Assembly (NCBI GenBank): GCA_017163975.1
Contig: JAFFSR010000316.1
Coordinates: 1,586,001 to 1,650,000 of the forward strand
Source: Anastatus disparis
Taxonomy: Eukaryota; Arthropoda; Insecta; Hymenoptera; Eupelmidae
Length of the DNA stretch: 64,000 nt
Direction: 5' to 3'
Shown here: positions 49,996 through 59,567 of the stretch, one piece after another
How positions within the stretch are numbered: the first letter of the stretch is position 1
How the letters are laid out: the number at the start of each line of letters is the position of its first letter
Made by a program: the position numbers and the translations under genes
Notes under the pieces: generated by a model
Database searches by the model: none
Told to the model about the DNA's origin: nothing
The model's input: the letters and a program-made list of their open reading frames with translations, nothing else

Positions 49996-51180
49996 GTGGT
50001 ATCATCTCACCACTTAGGGACGAAACGCCCATTCAACGCGTATCCTCCTGCAGACGTAACTGCGAATCGAAGATGACGGACTTGTAAGATATCTGTTGGT
50101 AGTTTAATTCCCCACTAAATATATTATTTTTTTTTTCTTTATGAATTACGTTGTACATGCATATATTTCACTATTTTTTTTAAAATTTAAATATTTTTCA
50201 TATACACAGATAAACGTATATGTACATGTACTTACGTATAATTCACACACAAACATTTTCATGCTATATTAAGTCGAAAAATTCATTTTATATAGATTTT
50301 AAAATAAATTTATTCAGAAAAACTTAAATTAATTAAATTAAATTAAAGACTTTTCTTTAAAAAAGCAACAAGATGTTTCGTGTGCTTATTTACTAACTTA
50401 AATTAATATTAAAAGAAATTTTTAATCTGAAGCTATACAATTATAAAAATGTTTAATCATTTAATTTGTAATCTGTTTTATTCGTATTCCTATAATAACC
50501 CGATATTAATTTTTTATATTACAAAGAATATCTTTATACATTAATTTAACAAAAAAAGATTGTATTTTTAATTTATAAAATTAATGGGGGATCATTATAT
50601 AAATACGGAAAAAGCAGATTACAAATTAAATGAATTAATTTTTATAACTATGTAGCTTTGGGTAGAAATTTTTTATCACTATGAATTTTTCGTTGGTAAA
50701 AGAACACAAAATATTATGCTTTTTTGAGGAAAAATCTTTTATTTGACAAAATTCATGAATTCAAAACATTGTAAAAATATTTAGACTTTGTAATTAATTT
50801 ATTTAATTTATAAAATTTTATTAAACTAACGACTTTCTCTTAAAAAATAACATATTTTTTTGTGTCCTTTTTTATTAATTAAAATCAGTAACAATAAAAA
50901 TTCTTTATCGAAAGTTATACGCAATTATAAAAAATTTTCAATCATTTAAAATGTAATATGTTTTATTTCATATTAAATAATCTGTCATAAATTTTGTAAA
51001 TAAAAAAGAATATGATACATTAATTTAATAGAAAAAAAACAATATGTTTAATCTATAAAATTAAATTAATGTAAGGCAGACACTACACCTGTACTCATAA
51101 ATATTGCCTGAGTTTTCATATTATTGTATATTATTGTAAAATTTAAGAAAAAGAAATGCATTATGTTATAGCAAAGAAAA
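49996..51180. other. AT-rich intergenic DNA
   Basis: Very AT-rich (about 80 per cent) with two loosely similar halves (AAAAGACTTTTCTTT... and AACGACTTTCTCTT...). No gene is supported. Confidence 0.5.
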
Positions 51181-51182
51181 TA

Positions 51183-51385
51183 GACGCTTATAGAAGGATA
51201 CTTCTGGGTTAAATTTTTCGTCCGTAACGCTGGGTAACAATTCAACATTGTTTGTATATCTATACATATGAAAAATATGATATGCATAGATGTAAAAATA
51301 CATGGGATCTAGTGGCGCCCTCAGTAGCTGGGTAACTCATTTTTGGCAGAAATTTCCCATTTAAGAGTACGCTTCTATAAGCGTC
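51183..51385. mobile_element. MITE with GACGCTTATAGAAG ends (copy 2, intact, 203 bp)
   Basis: It starts GACGCTTATAGAAG and ends with the exact complement CTTCTATAAGCGTC; TA flanks both ends (51181-51182 and 51386-51387). This is the empty-site reference for the interrupted copy at 6348-6769. The TA duplication suggests a Tc1/mariner-type origin. Confidence 0.88.
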
Positions 51386-51401
51386 TATATTCGTTGGTGA
51401 T

Positions 51402-51598
51402 AGTATGTACCATGAAGATTATTCTATTAAATTTTTGAATCAATTCATTTATCAGTTATTTAAAATGTTGGAGCACAATGATATATATTAAAATTGTTCG
51501 ATTTTGTACCAGGAATACAAAATTCTTATAAACAAAGGAATGGATTTATTTAAAAATTCAACTGAATAATTTTCATGATATTTACTACAAGCTAATGT
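51402..51598. repeat. Dispersed repeat (related to 46618-46811)
   Basis: It begins AGTATGTACCATGAAGATTATT immediately after the MITE and ends AACTGAATAATTTTCATGATA, parallel to 46618-46811 in the same orientation. Confidence 0.55.
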
Positions 51599-51639
51599 AT
51601 TTTTTTTTTTTGAAACTTTGCAATAACTTTTCGTGAACA

Positions 51640-52320
51640 TTAATATATCCTCCCTGTACTATTCTGTGAAAGGCTGCAGGAAGTTTTAATAAAATCTTCC
51701 GCAAAATGTTACTGCAAGCTTCCTGCAAGATGTAAAGTAATCTTCCAAATAACATTCAGATATAACTTTTCGGAAGCTTACTGGAAGCTATTTCGTAATG
51801 TTTCATTTAGCCCTCATGGAATATTACATGTTAGCTTCCCTGAATCTTCCGTAAAACTTACATGAAACATTCCAATGGAAGCTTCCCGAAACTTTCATTT
51901 AGCTTCCGGGAAGCTTACAGGGAATCTTCTTGAAAAGTTACTGGTAACCTTCCGTGATCATTGAAATATTCTTCCTGTAACATTCCGTGGAAAGCTGCAG
52001 GAAGTTTGAATGGAATCTTCCACAAAATATTACTGGAAGCTTCCTGCAAGATATAATGCAATCTTCCAAATAACGTTTCTGTAATATTGCATGTAATCTT
52101 TCCGGAATCTTACTGGAAGCTATTTTGTAATGTTCCATTTAGACCTCATGGAATATTACATGTAAGCTTCCCTGAACCTTCCGTAAAGCTAACATGAAAG
52201 ATTCCAATGGAAGCTTCCTGAAACTTTCATTCAGCTTCCGGGAAGCTTGCAAGAAGCTTACATTGGAATCTTTCTCGAATCTTTCGATGGAAGCTTCCCG
52301 AATCTTTCGTGCTATGTGGG
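51640..52320. repeat. GGAAGCTTCC-type repeat, block 2
   Basis: A degenerate array of GGAAGCTTCC, GGAAGCTTAC and GGAATCTTCC. A unit of about 305 bp is repeated (GGCTGCAGGAAGTTTTAATA at 51671; AGCTGCAGGAAGTTTGAAT at about 51993). It ends GTGCTATGTGGG followed by (TA)n, an inverted relative of the left edge of block 1. Confidence 0.8.
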
Positions 52321-52345
52321 ATATATATATATATATATATATATA
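52321..52345. repeat. (TA)n microsatellite
   Basis: A TA run directly after repeat block 2, mirroring the TA run before block 1. Confidence 0.9.
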
Positions 52346-52956
52346 ATCTTATGGTAAAATATTTTATCACCTTGTATGAAAATTATTTTTCTAAAGTAGA
52401 ATAATACTGTTAAAAAAACAAATGATTATAAGAAAATACTGAAAACTGTAAATAACAATAAAAAAGCGTTAGTCTGGAGATAAATAATGATTGTTTATTA
52501 TCATTTATACATTTTTTAAATGTAGATACTGCAAATATCCGTAAATAACTGTAAATAAATTGAAGAATACAGTTATTAGAAATAACTCAAAATAATTTTC
52601 ATTTTAGTTCTTTTTACAACAAACATTTTTTAATGATTAAATATATATGTGGGACATTTAACACCAACTGGAAGAACAGAAAAATAAAAATCTCTGAAAA
52701 TCTAAGAATATATTCTTTTTGTTACACAAAAGATGTAAAAAAATTTTCAAGGATTCTGATTAGAAGGATCAAGAGCTATAGATCCTTGAAATTTGGAAAT
52801 TTTTCAAAATTTGTGGAAAAATCCTAACTTATTCATTTTTTTCCTGAAAATCCTGACGTTTTAGAGAGAGATTCATGAGAATACTTCTTGTTGTAAATAA
52901 AGAGCAGTGTTAACATGATTCTTTACAGACCTTAATTTTGAAGTTTTCTATTAGTT
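52346..52956. other. AT-rich DNA upstream of the protease remnant
   Basis: It may contain decayed upstream coding sequence of the Helitron-type polyprotein, but no homology is visible to me. The 64-codon frame at 52633-52827 has no recognisable features. Confidence 0.45.
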
Positions 52957-53208
52957 ATGTTAACCGATATTCATATATTAGAATTGAATAATATTTTAAA
53001 CCGATATACCTCATTCAACATGCAATTAACTTCACTAATTCAAAGACCACAATATATTAAATCAGTACCGATTTATGGAGAATTTATACAGTTATTATTT
53101 TCAGGAAATTTGGAAAATGGTCACCGGATTTGTGTGTATTATAATAATAAGGTAATTCATACATATGACAGTTCAAATCTTGAATATCTACGAGATGAGC
53201 ATAAGATT
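52957..53208 (+). pseudogene. Ulp1-like (C48) protease domain, N-terminal half, split by MITE
   Basis: The frame encodes MLTDIHILELNNIL, then a segment with PIYGEFIQLLFSG, then NGHRICVYYNNKVIHTYDS. In Ulp1/sentrin-type cysteine proteases the catalytic His lies in a G-H-W motif and the Asp in a YDS motif; here they appear as GHR and TYDS, so the Trp after His is changed. The frame runs into the TA duplication of the MITE at 53209 and continues at 54283 without loss. The true start upstream is uncertain. Probably part of a Helitron-linked polyprotein. Confidence 0.78.
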
Positions 53209-53210
53209 TA

Positions 53211-54282
53211 CACTGCCGTTCAATTGCTTTTTCCCACCCTAGAGTAAAATTAATTAAAATAAAAAGTTTTATATCTCCGGAACTAATGATCGCATCTTCA
53301 AAATCCAAACGGCGTTTGAAAGATTAGTCAAAAATCTTTGAAATAAAGTAAGTCCAGTATACAAAAAGTCATTTTCTAATTGCTTATAGCAATGTAAAAA
53401 AAAATTTTTCTTACTAATTTTTTTCGCTTACATAAAAATGAATGCCATTTTTATTGAAATTATGATATCGAAAAAAAATTAAATGGGTTTCAAAACTCTA
53501 ATAGTCCTCTTTAAAAAGAGCTAAGTAAAATGTTTCTATGACTTTTTAAACCACAGTAATGGTGTTTTTTCGAAAAAAAGACCTATTTTTTAAACCATGA
53601 TTATCTCATAAACTAAGAAAGATAGAAAATTTTGTGTTAAAGAAAAAATGTTTCATTTTTCGTCTAAAATATATATATTTTGTGACCAATAAGTTTCGGG
53701 GAAAAAAATTTTTTTCACTAATTTTTTTAGGGAAATTTCATGAAAAATTAGTAAAAACTTTTAATTAAACGAGTAAAAAAAAAACTTTTTTCCCGAAACT
53801 TATTGGTCACTAAGTATATATATATTCTAGACTAAAAATAAAACATTTTTTCTTTCATACAAAATTTTCCATCTTTCTTAGTTTATGAGATAATCATGGT
53901 TGAAAAAATAGGTCTTTTTTTCGAAAAATCACCATTAATGTGGTTGAAAAAATCATAGAAACATTTTACTTAGCTCATTTTGAAAAGGACTATTAGAGTT
54001 TTAAAACCCATTTGTTTTTTTTCCGATATCATAATTTTCATAAAAATGGCATTAATTTTTATGTGAGCAAAAAAAATTAGAAAAAAAATTTTTTTTTACA
54101 TTGCTATAAGCAATTAGAAAATGACTTTTTTTATACCAGATTTACTTTATATGGAAGATTTTTGACCAATCTTTCAAACGCCGTTTGGATTTTGAAGATG
54201 CGATCATTAGTTCCGGAGATATAAAACTTTTTATTTTAATTAATTTTACTCTAGGGTGGGCAAAAGCAATTGAACAGCAGTG
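53211..54282. mobile_element. TA-flanked long-inverted-repeat MITE inside the protease gene
   Basis: It starts CACTGCCGTTCAATTGC and ends GCAATTGAACAGCAGTG. Arms of about 450 bp are near-complementary, including CCCACCCTAGAGTAAAATTA, CTTTCAAACGCCGTTTGGAT and TTGCTATAAGCAATTAG motifs. TA flanks both ends (53209-53210 and 54283-54284). Removing the element and one TA leaves the protease frame continuous, which proves the insertion. It has no transposase. Confidence 0.93.
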
Positions 54283-54681
54283 TATATGAACATATTATTT
54301 CCAAACAAGTTAGAATTGAGCATAGTATTCAAAACAGTACAATCACAAACAGATAATTATGATTGTGGCGTTTTTGCAATTGTTTTTGCTATTGCAATAC
54401 TTTATAATTTAGGACCATGTTGTTTAAGATATGATGTTTCTCAGATGCGATTACGTTTATCAAGAATTTTTAAAAAGCAACAATTAAGAATATTTTCAGT
54501 TTCGCAAAGTTATAATAATGCAAATATTAATGACGATAATCCACCGGACATGATAACGAGGAGTTTTTGTCATGAGCAACGTCTAAATCAAATAACATTA
54601 AATTTAGATTTCGCCGAGCTTGAACTATTAGAAAAAAAACTCACGAATGCATTTATTGACAGAACAAAAAAAGATCATTGA
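54283..54681 (+). pseudogene. Ulp1-like (C48) protease domain, C-terminal half
   Basis: It continues the protease: MNILFPNKLELSIVFKTVQSQ, then QTDNYDCGVFAIVFAIAILY. This QxxxxDCG pattern carries the oxyanion Gln and the nucleophile Cys of C48 peptidases. The following RYDVSQMRLRLSRIFKKQQ segment fits the helical end of the fold. The frame stops at 54679-54681 after FIDRTKKDH. Catalytic Cys, His and Asp are all present in the split gene, so the protease was damaged by the MITE and not by loss of active-site residues. The next recognisable pieces downstream are Lys-rich repeats and the Helitron-like N domain. Confidence 0.85.
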
Positions 54682-55289
54682 AATGTATCGTAAACAAAAG
54701 AATTCGAATCATGAAACAATTTTGATGGAAATTGACAATGATATTTCAGATACAAATTTTTAAAAACCAGATAATAATATAATAGGAATCGATGATATTC
54801 ACTTAAATTATGACGATAATAAAATTAGCACAGTTGAGATTAAATTAAATGAAGAAAAAAAAGAATCACAAGGTGGATGAAAAAGAAGCTTTATTTGTAA
54901 CAGGACTTAAGAGCATGATGAAGCTGCCCGCCTTCTAATAATATTTCCAATCCTAACTTATAAATAAATGATGCATTTAATTGAGTTTTTTTGCAACAAA
55001 GTAAAAGTTTGTAAGACTGAACTCTAGTGCGGACAACTCAAGAAATCCACCAAAATATTATACATATAAAGTTATAATAAAAACTTTTAATATATCGTAT
55101 TTTATGGTTAGGTTTATCGAGTTTGATATCTAATTTTTAATCTAAGCTCATAAAAAAATAACAAGTCTAAATGATTTTTTATTTTAACAAAAATGATTTT
55201 ATTAATATAGTTTCAGCGCGGACAAGTCATTAAATTTGTTTAATTTATGAATTTAAAAAGATATTGATAAAATAAAAAAAGCAAAACAG
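54682..55289 (+). pseudogene. Decayed linker of the Helitron-type polyprotein
   Basis: AT-rich sequence with short acidic open frames (around 54720-54890, EIDNDISDTN-like) between the protease and the Lys-rich repeats. No motif is certain. Confidence 0.35.
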
Positions 55290-55618
55290 TTGCTGCAGCT
55301 CCGACATTTCGTTAATAGGAAAATGGTAACAAAACAATCACATAAATATAAAAAAATTTCAGAAAAAGACATTATTATGAAAATGCAAAAAAAAAGTAAT
55401 GATAAATTAGAACTAAGACGTGTACAAGAAACTTTACGGAAAAAAAGCTTATATGAAAATGAAAAAAGGACAACCAAATAAATATAAACAGAAATTAGAA
55501 AATACTAAGATAACAAAATACAAATTCAAGGAAAGAATGACTACTGATAAATCGGAACGAATACGTGCGAATGAGGCTTTACGTAAGGAAGAAGCTTATA
55601 TAAAAATTAAACGAAACT
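55290..55618 (+). pseudogene. Lys/Glu-rich repeat region (part 1)
   Basis: In changing frames the sequence encodes repeats of the type RANEALRKEEAYIKIKR and QPNKYKQKLENTKITKYKFKERM, charged and probably coiled-coil. Basic repeats of this kind lie ahead of the Helitron-like N domain in arthropod predicted proteins (from memory). The region is interrupted at 55619 by a GC-hairpin insertion and resumes at about 56860. Confidence 0.6.
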
Positions 55619-56857
55619 AGCTCGCCACAGCGGCCCCAAGGGCCGCTGTGGCTCGCATCTTGGTCCTTTCAGAGCTTCGCTTCGCTCAGCTCTGAAATGC
55701 CCTCGGGCCTTGCATCGCGAAGCGATGCAAGGCATGCAAAAAGCTCCGCTTCTTGCATATAAGGCACGACCGAAAACGCTCGCGCTTCGCACTCGCTATT
55801 TGATATTTAAAAAATATTAAAACAAATCATTCACAAACGCAAAAGCCTTAAAAGTTAATCTTATTTCTTTTTTTCATTGTATTTTTTACCGCATCTTTCA
55901 ACAGGAGGTTTGAATTCATTGTATTTATTTGAAAAAACAAATTTATAATTATTTTAATTTTTCTTGTGAATTAAGTTGATTGATTTCGATAAAATTTATG
56001 TTATGTGAAAAAGACATATTTTCATTAATGTATACTTTTTAAAGTTTTGGATAGGATAATCTATCAAAAGTTATAAGAAAAAAAATAGTTCAGTAGCTTA
56101 AAAGTAAAGTTTTGTATTAAGTTTTTATTTGATCTGAATCATTCCGGCGGAGGATGATTTAAAACAATAATACAAATAAATATTGGCAGTTTAAAAAAAA
56201 TCGTTCTAGCGGTTTTAAAACAGTTATCCCTTTAGAGGTTAAAAAAATGATTTTTTGGTGATAACTTGAAAAAACGAATTTTGAAAAAAAGTATATTAAA
56301 TAAAATTTATAGAAAAAATAAGATGCATCTTTTTAATATTATATATATATTTTTTTAAATAATATTTATCAAATTATCATTAAAAAGCCTTTAATTTCAA
56401 CATTTTTCATGAACAATTTGAAAAATATTAACTTTAGAGAAAAATGTATAATATAAAAAAGATTTATTTTTTTATGTTCTATAACTTTTATTAAATATAC
56501 TTTTTGAAAAAAATTGTATTTTTCAAGTTATTACCAAAAATCCATTTTTTTGACCATTTAAAAGGCGCCTATTTAAAAACGCTTCCAACGATTTTTTTCA
56601 AAATAGGAACGTTTACTTGTGTTATTATTTGAAACAATTTCCCGTTTGAATAATTCAGATCGGATAAAAACTCGTCGAGAAAATTCATAAACTTGATTTC
56701 TCACACACATACATCCATACATACATTTTAAGGAAGCCTCGTAATAGTCTTATTTTGCTATAAAAATAAGTTTTTTATCATAAAAAAACATATTTTAAAG
56801 GGTTACATTTTTCGCGATGTCGAAAATATAAGGCACTTCCGTATAGCGGTCGTGCCT
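55619..56857. mobile_element. Insertion with GC-rich hairpin cluster and foldback core
   Basis: About 1.24 kb absent from the repeat pattern that continues on both sides (AATTAAACGAAAC before, AACCAAAATAATATGAAG after). A GGCACGACCG at 55763-55772 is complemented by CGGTCGTGCC at 56847-56856 near the right edge. Inside is an imperfect inverted repeat (arms about 56120-56280 and 56530-56690, sharing GATCTGAAT, AAAAAAATCGTT and ATTTTTGGTAATAACTTGAA). There is no transposase. Open frames in it are shadows. Confidence 0.68.
55624..55758. repeat. Cluster of four consecutive strong hairpins
   Basis: Hairpin 1 (55624-55652): GCCACAGCGGCCC pairs perfectly with GGGCCGCTGTGGC around CAA. Hairpin 2 (55667-55697): TTTCAGAGCT pairs with AGCTCTGAAA. 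Hairpin 3 (55707-55733): GCCTTGCATCGC pairs perfectly with GCGATGCAAGGC around GAA. Hairpin 4 (55734-55758): ATGCAA pairs with TTGCAT. The patch is GC-rich in AT-rich surroundings. Confidence 0.88.
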
Positions 56858-57530
56858 AAAAAACCAAAATAATATGAAGAAAAATTAGAAAATACTAAGA
56901 TAACAAAATTGGAATTCAAGGAAAAAATGAGTATTGATTAATTGGTACAAATACGTGCGAATGAAGCTTTACATAAAAAAGAAGATTATATAAAAATTAA
57001 AGAAAAACAACCCAATAAATATAAAAAAAAATTAAAAAATACTTAAAAAACAAAAATGAAATTAAAGATAAAAAAGGGTACTGATAAAATAGAACAAATA
57101 CGTACAAATGAAGCTACACATAAGAAAAAAGCTTACATAAAAATGAAAGAAGAACAACCAAATAAATATAAAAAAAATTGAAAATATTAAGATATAAAAA
57201 ATAAAATCATTTGGAAATAGAGATACCAATAAATTGAAAAAATTGCATGAAAAAGAAAAATTACGCAAAAAAGAGACTTATAGAAAAGTTATTAGTGAAC
57301 AATATAATAAATATGAGAGAATGGTACAAATTAGGAAACAAAAATTGGAAAATGCCGATATTATTAAGGAAGCACAAGTAAAAAATGATTGTTACCAATT
57401 AAAAGAATCACGCACAAGGTGTAAACAAATAGAAATTGATGATAATAAACATGTTAATAATGATACTACAATAAATAAACCAATAGATGAAAAAAAGCGA
57501 AAACATAAATATAATTCTTATTAATTAAAG
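56858..57530 (+). pseudogene. Lys/Glu-rich repeat region (part 2)
   Basis: It continues the repeats of 55290-55618 with several frameshifts and stops; the longest open part (57234-57524) encodes KLHEKEKLRKKETYRKV and EQYNKYERMVQIRKQKLENA. The composition is almost entirely Lys, Glu, Asn and Arg. The likely role in the intact element is a nucleic-acid-binding or spacer region. Confidence 0.6.
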
Positions 57531-57677
57531 ATATAATTTATCAAGTGTAAACGATTAAAAATTGAAAACAATAATTATAATAAAAATTACAATAATAATA
57601 ATTATAATAACAATCATAATATTGTATTCAACGAAGTTATTGATAAAACAATAGAGGGCAAAGTAGAAAAAAAATTA

Positions 57678-58286
57678 ATGAAATTAAATGAAAAAATAAT
57701 AACTGAAAAAATTAATTCGAAACTGATTGATTGTATAGCAAATATATATTTCGATGAAAATCTCATATCTGAAAATAACATTGGTTCCATGAGAAATACA
57801 TGTGTTTATTGTGATGCAAAACATTTTGCTTTAGAATATACTAAAAGTAACGGTTTCTCCAATTGTCATAAAGGTGAAGTAGCATTGTTAGAAAATATTC
57901 CTTACCCAGAACAATTAAAGTTTATAGCAACTGAATTAACGGAAGAAATTATTGATTTTCAACAAAATCTTAGGTTGTACAATGATGCTTCAGCATTCGC
58001 AAATTTTAGTGCTAATTTTGATACATTGCCGGGTAAAGGACCACAAGTTATTAGAATATGTGGACAAATTTACCATAATGTATATGCGTTACATCCTAAT
58101 AAAGATGAAGCACGTAAATATGGACAATTAAATATTTTAGATAATGAAATGGCAACGATTGAACGGAATAAGTTAAATAAAAATTTAACATTATTAAAAC
58201 ATTTAGATATCTTGATAAAAGACATTAACCCTTATGCTAAAGCCTATAAAATGATTCATAAAGTAGAAGAAGAAGAACTACAATAA
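57678..58286 (+). pseudogene. Helitron-like N-terminal domain, first part
   Basis: About 202 residues resembling the Helitron_like_N family: CVYCDAKHFALEY with a following NCHKGEVALL (a Cys-rich knuckle with the second Cys pair reduced), LRLYNDASAFANFSANFD, GKGPQVIRICGQIYHNV, LHPNKDEARKYGQLNILDNE and INPYAKAYKM. These phrases are in the order expected ahead of the Rep nuclease and PIF1 helicase of Helitron proteins. It ends in a TAA, and the next block continues in another frame, so the gene is decayed. Confidence 0.85.
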
Positions 58287-58339
58287 TGTGCAAAAAACTA
58301 TTGTCCTCCAAGAACTGTTACTATGTCTATTGTCTGCAA

Positions 58340-58739
58340 TAATAATTTGGATAAATAAAGATATAATCTACCTACCTGTAATGAAATTGCAATAGTATAT
58401 ATTAGAGAAGACGATCTTCCTCCTATTGAACGTGATATTGTCATTTGCTCTAAGTATGATAAACCAATTAGTATACCGACAATTAGCAAACATACAGATC
58501 CTATGACATATCCGCTTATTCATCCTAATGGCGGTTTTGGATGGATGCCAAATACGAAAAGTAAATTTGGAAAATCTAATATTTCAAATTTGAAATTCCA
58601 TAATTATAGATTTAGTGTTAGAAATGAATTTAATCCATTCCTTAATTTGGGGAAATCATCTCAACAGTTTATTGTTGATGCGATTGAAAAACTTAAAACC
58701 TTCAGATTATATTTTATACAAAAAAATCAAAACGTATAA
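58340..58739 (+). pseudogene. Helitron-like N-terminal domain, second part
   Basis: An open frame running from about RYNLPTCNEIAIVYI through PPIERDIVICSKYDKP, TDPMTYPLIHPNGGFGW, SVRNEFNPFLNLGKSSQQF and VDAIEKLKTFRLYFIQKNQ. These match the conserved core of Helitron helicase-like proteins (RYN-PT-NE-A, RDIV, YPL-P-G--GW, FN-----G---QQF-VDA). The ATG at 58503 is internal; the domain begins earlier in the same frame. Confidence 0.82.
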
Positions 58740-59130
58740 AGAAGTGATTGTTACAAAGGTGTTGTGGACTATTTACAGAACAAAAAAGAATTTGATTCTT
58801 CAAAAATTGAAAAAAATGCTAATATTACCATCAAACTTTACAGGAAGTCCACGATTTTTAGAATAAAATTAGATTGACTCATTGACATTTGTAAATTATC
58901 GTGGTAAACCTGATATTTTTGTAACTATGACCTGTAACCCACATTGGAAAGGAATAACTGAAAACTTGGAACTTTATAAAAATGCAATAGATAGACCGGA
59001 TATTATAACAGAAGTATTTTATCAAAAAGTAGAAGAATTCAAAATTTAGTAATAAAAAAGGGAATATTAGGAAAATGTATTGCATATAGTTATACTTAAA
59101 AAATCATAAGTGAAGCTAGAGAATTAATTT
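58740..59130 (+). pseudogene. Helitron Rep-region fragments, frameshifted
   Basis: In shifting frames the sequence reads KMLILPSNFTGSPRF (about 58815), then FVNYRGKPDIFVTMTCNPHW and NAIDRPDIITEVFYQKVEEF (about 58885-59040). These correspond to the LPS-FTGSPR, GKPD-F-T-TCNP-W and DRPDI---VF--K motifs leading into the HUH nuclease. The expected HUH (His-x-His) segment and catalytic Tyr are not found in the following AT-rich sequence, so the nuclease is lost. Confidence 0.75.
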
Positions 59131-59345
59131 GTCCTTATTGAAAAAAATATTGTTTTTTTTTACTGTACAAGTTGTGGACAACTATTGATTTCTAGTAATA
59201 ACTACTAGATTTTCCAAAAACCTACATTTTGTGATTAGAAAAGGATAGAGAGATACAACGTTCTCTTAAATACAACAGATTGTACAACTTGTAATGTTAA
59301 GCCTAATTCTGCAGAGAGCAAACAAAGGAAACACAAATAATTATT
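59131..59345 (+). other. Decayed interval between Rep and helicase fragments
   Basis: Where the Rep catalytic residues and helicase Walker A should lie, only AT-rich sequence with stops is seen; a large deletion is likely. Confidence 0.45.
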
Positions 59346-59567
59346 TAAGATAAAATATTGATGACTTCAAAATTTGCTTTTGATGCAGTTGATCGTCTTT
59401 TTCAAGATTTATGCGATGTGAACCAACCTTCCGGTGGTAAAACTGTAATTGCATCAGGAGATTTCAGGCAAACATTACCAATTGTACGACATGGAAGCCG
59501 TATGAATATTATTGAAAATTCAGTTAAATTTAGTTTATTATGGCAGAATTTAGAGCCCAAAATATAG
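59346..59567 (+). pseudogene. PIF1-type helicase fragment of the Helitron
   Basis: MTSKFAFDAVDRLFQDLCD, then GGKTVIASGDFRQTLPIVRH, then GSRMNIIENSVKFSLLW. The GDFRQ-LP-V and S-LW phrases are characteristic of the PIF1-like helicase of Helitrons. The Walker A region upstream and the later helicase motifs are missing; coding similarity stops abruptly where the GGCCC minisatellite begins. Confidence 0.88.

Noticed and set aside
55607..55792. Minus-strand Arg/Ala-rich frame over the GC-rich patch
   Set aside because: It is explained by the hairpin cluster; palindromic GC-rich DNA gives open frames on both strands.
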